A stretch of 64,000 nucleotides of DNA from G965240365 sp965240365. Its GTDB lineage: Bacteria > Pseudomonadota > Gammaproteobacteria > Eutrophobiales > Eutrophobiaceae. Location: the NCBI GenBank assembly GCA_965240365.1, contig OZ251218.1, positions 1,860,001-1,924,000 of the forward strand. The letters are read 5' to 3'. Below, piece after piece: positions 61,151 through 64,000 of the stretch (within the stretch, counting starts at the first letter, position 1; the number at the start of each line of letters is the position of its first letter). The translations under genes were made by a program, and so were the position numbers. The notes below the pieces were generated by a model. It was not told the DNA's origin. It was given only the letters and a program-made list of their open reading frames with translations, and ran no database searches.

Positions 61151-63545
61151 GGCCTGCCGCCTCCTCTGCCGCTGAGGCGCGCCAGTCCGCGATACGCACA
61201 AGTGCTTCGAGCCAGGCGAGCCGGAACGGGCCGTATTGCTTTAACAAGCCTTGTGTGCGTGTCGACCAACTCGGCCCGCATAGTCCTTCGCCTAATTGCA
61301 TCAGGTCCAGATTGAGCACTGTTTGCGGCACGATCGTCCCGCCAAGATCGGTTCGGGGAAGCGTATCACCATTCCAGACACCCCGAGCGAACAGCCTCCC
61401 GCCTTCGGCAGGGGGTTCCTTTGGAAGCGCCCGAAGACGCATGCGTATCTTGCCGTGATGGGCCATGATCAAATAGGCGGGAAGACTGGCCTCTTCCTTC
61501 CAGTCACGCTCAGCGAGATAGGCAAGCGCGGAGGCCAGTTCGTGGCGGAAATAGGGCCGGTTACGCTCGTCTTTTATACGCCAGTTATAATCCGGTGTTT
61601 TGGCAAGTGGCGCATCGCCGGACGCCAGACCGCATCGCGCCTTGAAAGCATCATGTGCCTTGCCGAGATCGTGCCAGAGTGCGGATTCGACGAGGATGTC
61701 TCGTTCAGAGTTATTCAAGCCAAACTGTACAGCGAGACGCTCGGCTTCGTCCCGCACATGCAGGCTGTGCTTGGCGAGACTGACCCGAACCTCGCCCTTC
61801 GTGTCTTCATCATTGTCGATGGCTCGATCTGCTTCCTGCCCGGACAATGCGGGCGCCGGTTCGACGGTCTTCTTCGTTTCGGGGTCGAAACCTTTTTCGG
61901 AATCATAGCCGCCGCAGGCCGCATCCAGCATCAACGTCATGCCCGGAAACACTCTCTCTTTCTGCAAGCGGCGCCATTCTGCGAGAAGCGTATCCCAGAC
62001 CCAGGCCCGCACACCTTTGCGCGCAAGCAGTTGTTTCGCACCGCCAATGGGCGCCGGGCACAATTCCTCGCGACTCGGAGCGGCGACGTCAGACGGCGGA
62101 CCATCCCCTTCGATCTGCCGCCAGAACAGGCGAACATCGGTATTGTCAGCGTCGCGAATATAGAGCGAAACATCGACATCGAAACCGGAAAGATCCGGAT
62201 CGGTATCGAACAAATCGATCAGATCGCGCTTGCGAATCACATTGCTTTGCGGGGAAATGCCAAGCGGGATTTTGGCTAAATTTTGCGGCCCACAATCAAA
62301 AAGTTTTTTTAAATTCTGCCGCGCCGGTTCACATTCTTCGGGTGTGTAAGGCATTGTCTGGGTGTCCGGCAGGTCAATCCAGAATATTTCCGCGCCTGCC
62401 TCGCCGCATTCGCCATAACGATTGCAGCGCCCGAAACGCTGTACCAGGGAAGACCAGGGAGCGAGTTCCGTGATCATGGTGGCCGAGGTGATATCGATCC
62501 CGGCTTCCAGCGCCTGCGTGGCAACGATAATACGGCCCTGTTCGGGGGCATCCGTTTGCAGTCGCTTCATGAGCTTTATACGGTCAGCGCTGCGAAACCG
62601 CGAATGTATCAGAAGGCGCTCGCCTGTAAATCCGTTGGCCTTCAGGGAGGCAAAAACCGCTTGCGCTCTCACGACCGTGTTCAGGAAAAGAATCGTGTTG
62701 GCATTAGGCTTCGCCACATTCACCGCGCACTTGGCCAATTCATTCGCGTAAGACTTGAGCTCTTTCTTACTGCCAATCTTCGAGGCGTCGAGATCAAGCC
62801 GCGTCAATCGCTTGCGCGCCGTCCATAAATGCCTTGCTCCGGCAAGATCCCTGTCGTCGAGGTCGTGGGGGCGACTGGGGTCTTTCGGGGTGAAATCAAC
62901 TGTCTTGAGCCAGCCAGGATCGAGCGTCGCCGACATCCATAACGTATGGCTGGCGCGACCCGAACCGAGTTTTCTACGAAACGCTTCGAGTTGCACCGAG
63001 GTGGGGAGCGTTGCGCCTGTCAACTGCACCTCGTCGAACACCCACAACGCATCGTTATGCAAGAGGGCAAAATCCACCGGCCAACGATAACGGGATACGC
63101 CATAGCCGCGCATCAAGGCCGCGGAGATCAACATATCCTGTGTGCCGATGAGGATCGCAGGGCAGTCAGGGCGGAGCATCCAGGCAGGCGGCCCGCGTTG
63201 CCCGTCACCGCGTCCGCCCATCAAAACATCAAGTGCGATTTTCACTCCAAGGGTTTTATCCGCTTTCTCAATCCAGGTTTTCGCAACCTCTTCGGTTTGT
63301 TCCACCAAGCTGCGCATCGGCAGGCAGTAGACCAGCCGCCGGGGTGTTGCCGCGTCTTGATGCCCGATCTTCCAAATCCATGCCGCGAGTACGGCGGCGG
63401 TTTTCCCGAAGCCGGTCGGAATGATCAGCGTCTCGGGCCAGTCATTTCTTGCCAGTAAGGTTTGATAGGCGCGCGGGGAGTGTTCGCCATCGCTACATGC
63501 TTCGAAAAAGGCTTTGAACCTATTTTCCGGGCCATTGGTTTCCAT
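61137..63545 (-). CDS. cas3: Cas3 helicase with C-terminal HD nuclease domain (type I-G)
   Basis: An 802-residue protein. The SF2 helicase has Walker A IIPTGFGKTA (41-50), the DExx box VFDEVQLTGA (DEVQ 171-174), and motif VI near LVQRFGRCNRYGE. The HD nuclease lies at the C-terminus (KHSLHVRDEAERLAV, SALWHDLGKAHDAF), the reverse of the I-E order and typical of I-G/I-U. It unwinds and degrades DNA marked by the complex. It is the first gene of the cas operon; the 184 bases upstream (63546-63729) are AT-rich and should contain the promoter, but I cannot define it. Confidence 0.95.
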   Translation of the reverse strand: METNGPENRFKAFFEACSDGEHSPRAYQTLLARNDWPETLIIPTGFGKTAAVLAAWIWKIGHQDAATPRRLVYCLPMRSLVEQTEEVAKTWIEKADKTLGVKIALDVLMGGRGDGQRGPPAWMLRPDCPAILIGTQDMLISAALMRGYGVSRYRWPVDFALLHNDALWVFDEVQLTGATLPTSVQLEAFRRKLGSGRASHTLWMSATLDPGWLKTVDFTPKDPSRPHDLDDRDLAGARHLWTARKRLTRLDLDASKIGSKKELKSYANELAKCAVNVAKPNANTILFLNTVVRAQAVFASLKANGFTGERLLIHSRFRSADRIKLMKRLQTDAPEQGRIIVATQALEAGIDITSATMITELAPWSSLVQRFGRCNRYGECGEAGAEIFWIDLPDTQTMPYTPEECEPARQNLKKLFDCGPQNLAKIPLGISPQSNVIRKRDLIDLFDTDPDLSGFDVDVSLYIRDADNTDVRLFWRQIEGDGPPSDVAAPSREELCPAPIGGAKQLLARKGVRAWVWDTLLAEWRRLQKERVFPGMTLMLDAACGGYDSEKGFDPETKKTVEPAPALSGQEADRAIDNDEDTKGEVRVSLAKHSLHVRDEAERLAVQFGLNNSERDILVESALWHDLGKAHDAFKARCGLASGDAPLAKTPDYNWRIKDERNRPYFRHELASALAYLAERDWKEEASLPAYLIMAHHGKIRMRLRALPKEPPAEGGRLFARGVWNGDTLPRTDLGGTIVPQTVLNLDLMQLGEGLCGPSWSTRTQGLLKQYGPFRLAWLEALVRIADWRASAAEEAAGHDDL

Positions 63546-63729
63546 CTACTCTCCCTTATCCGGGACTTATTACAGGCGTTGGTTATTGCGAATCTGACTT
63601 CATTATTGTCGATTCGAATTGTCATGCTAACTCAAGAACAATATCATCACAACGGAAACATCTCTTCCGAAAACACGGCAATACTTCTTTACAGGAATCC
63701 TATACCATCTGCAAGGCTTGTATTTTTTA

Positions 63730-64000
63730 TCATTCCCGCGCCATACCTGTCTGACAGATGACCTTGTCAACACGCGGCACGGCCGACAGCAGGTTTTTGG
63801 TGTAATCGTTTTGCGGATTTTTTAGCACTTGTTCGGCCGGGCCTTGTTCTACGATTTCGCCCTGGTACATGACGGCGACATAGTGCGCGATGTATTCGAC
63901 GACGCTGATGTTGTGGGTAATGAACAGGTAGCCGAGTTGATAGGCTTGTTGCAGTTTTCTAAAGAGGGCCAGTATCTGGGCCTGCACGGAAACATCCAGG
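63730..64000 (-). CDS. ABC transporter ATP-binding protein, C-terminal part (YejF/oligopeptide-type), continues beyond the window
   Basis: The visible 90 codons (LDVSVQAQILALFRKLQQAY, LGYLFITHNISVVEYIAHYV, AVMYQGEIVEQGPAEQVLKN) are the D-loop, H-loop and C-terminal region of a peptide-type ABC ATPase, and PYTKNLLSAVP-like NDYTKNLLSAVPRV is the oligopeptide tail. The sequence is closest in style to YejF of the microcin C/oligopeptide importer. The Walker A half lies outside the window. Confidence 0.9.
   Translation of the reverse strand, partial: LDVSVQAQILALFRKLQQAYQLGYLFITHNISVVEYIAHYVAVMYQGEIVEQGPAEQVLKNPQNDYTKNLLSAVPRVDKVICQTGMARE

Overview
The window looks like a chromosomal segment of a GC-rich, uncultured-type gammaproteobacterium. 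The pointers are the petABC–sspA–sspB neighbourhood, a periplasmic Tat/Sec gene complement, a heterotetrameric sarcosine oxidase operon and a Blc-type lipocalin. No rRNA or tRNA gene was recognised, so a genus cannot be named. The spaces between genes are crowded with short repeats: REP-like inverted units, a 19-bp palindrome (CCTGCCTGCTGCAGGCAGG and variants) and longer mosaics of both.

Layout. 0.4-2.4 kb: gamma-carbonic anhydrase-like protein, spermidine synthase and a small membrane protein. 2.8-6.3 kb (minus strand): DUF4350/MoxR/DUF58 unit. 6.6-7.9 kb: NYN/OST-HTH protein. 8.2-14.3 kb: a decayed mobile-element zone. An IS4-type element sits exactly inside one copy of the 19-bp palindrome. 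Next comes a large autotransporter gene with a G14 tract at its 5' end, a frameshift, and an IS630-type element in its beta-barrel. That IS630 element carries a nested IS5/IS427-type element and three copies of the palindrome. 14.7-20.9 kb: GDSL esterase, SDR, exonuclease/GIY-YIG protein, VOC protein, lipocalin, DUF3429, CopD and CopC. 21.6-26.5 kb (minus strand): five tightly coupled genes (BtaA-like DUF3419 enzyme, GNAT, heme-oxygenase-like oxidase, MFS transporter, DNA methyltransferase) that may form a small-molecule pathway. 26.9-31.9 kb: accessory region with a toxin-antitoxin pair whose toxin is frameshifted, small secreted or membrane proteins, a SUMF1-fold protein and gene remnants.

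32-43 kb: alpha/beta hydrolase, cytochrome bc1 complex (petABC), sspA/sspB, an MFS transporter, a GMC oxidoreductase with a Tat-signal partner, and a glyoxalase-like protein. 42.6-50.6 kb: soxBDAG sarcosine oxidase operon, a divergent GlxA/AraC-type regulator, and L-serine dehydratase. Together these suggest a sarcosine -> glycine -> serine -> pyruvate route whose GlyA step lies elsewhere. 50.7-52.8 kb: a nucleotidyltransferase and the wreck of an AbiE-type toxin-antitoxin system with its inverted-repeat operator.

52.9-63.5 kb: a complete type I-G (formerly I-U) CRISPR-Cas locus: cas3-csx17-csb1-csb2-cas4/cas1-cas2 on the minus strand, followed by an array of 16 repeats and 15 spacers. The leader appears to lie between cas2 and the array. 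The window ends inside an oligopeptide/microcin-type ABC transporter ATPase gene.

The least expected signal is the 19-bp palindrome. It interrupts one transposase gene three times, is itself the target of an IS, marks a DUF488 gene truncation, lies in the CRISPR leader and beside the array's far end, and shows a compensatory base-pair change between two copies of a longer repeat.
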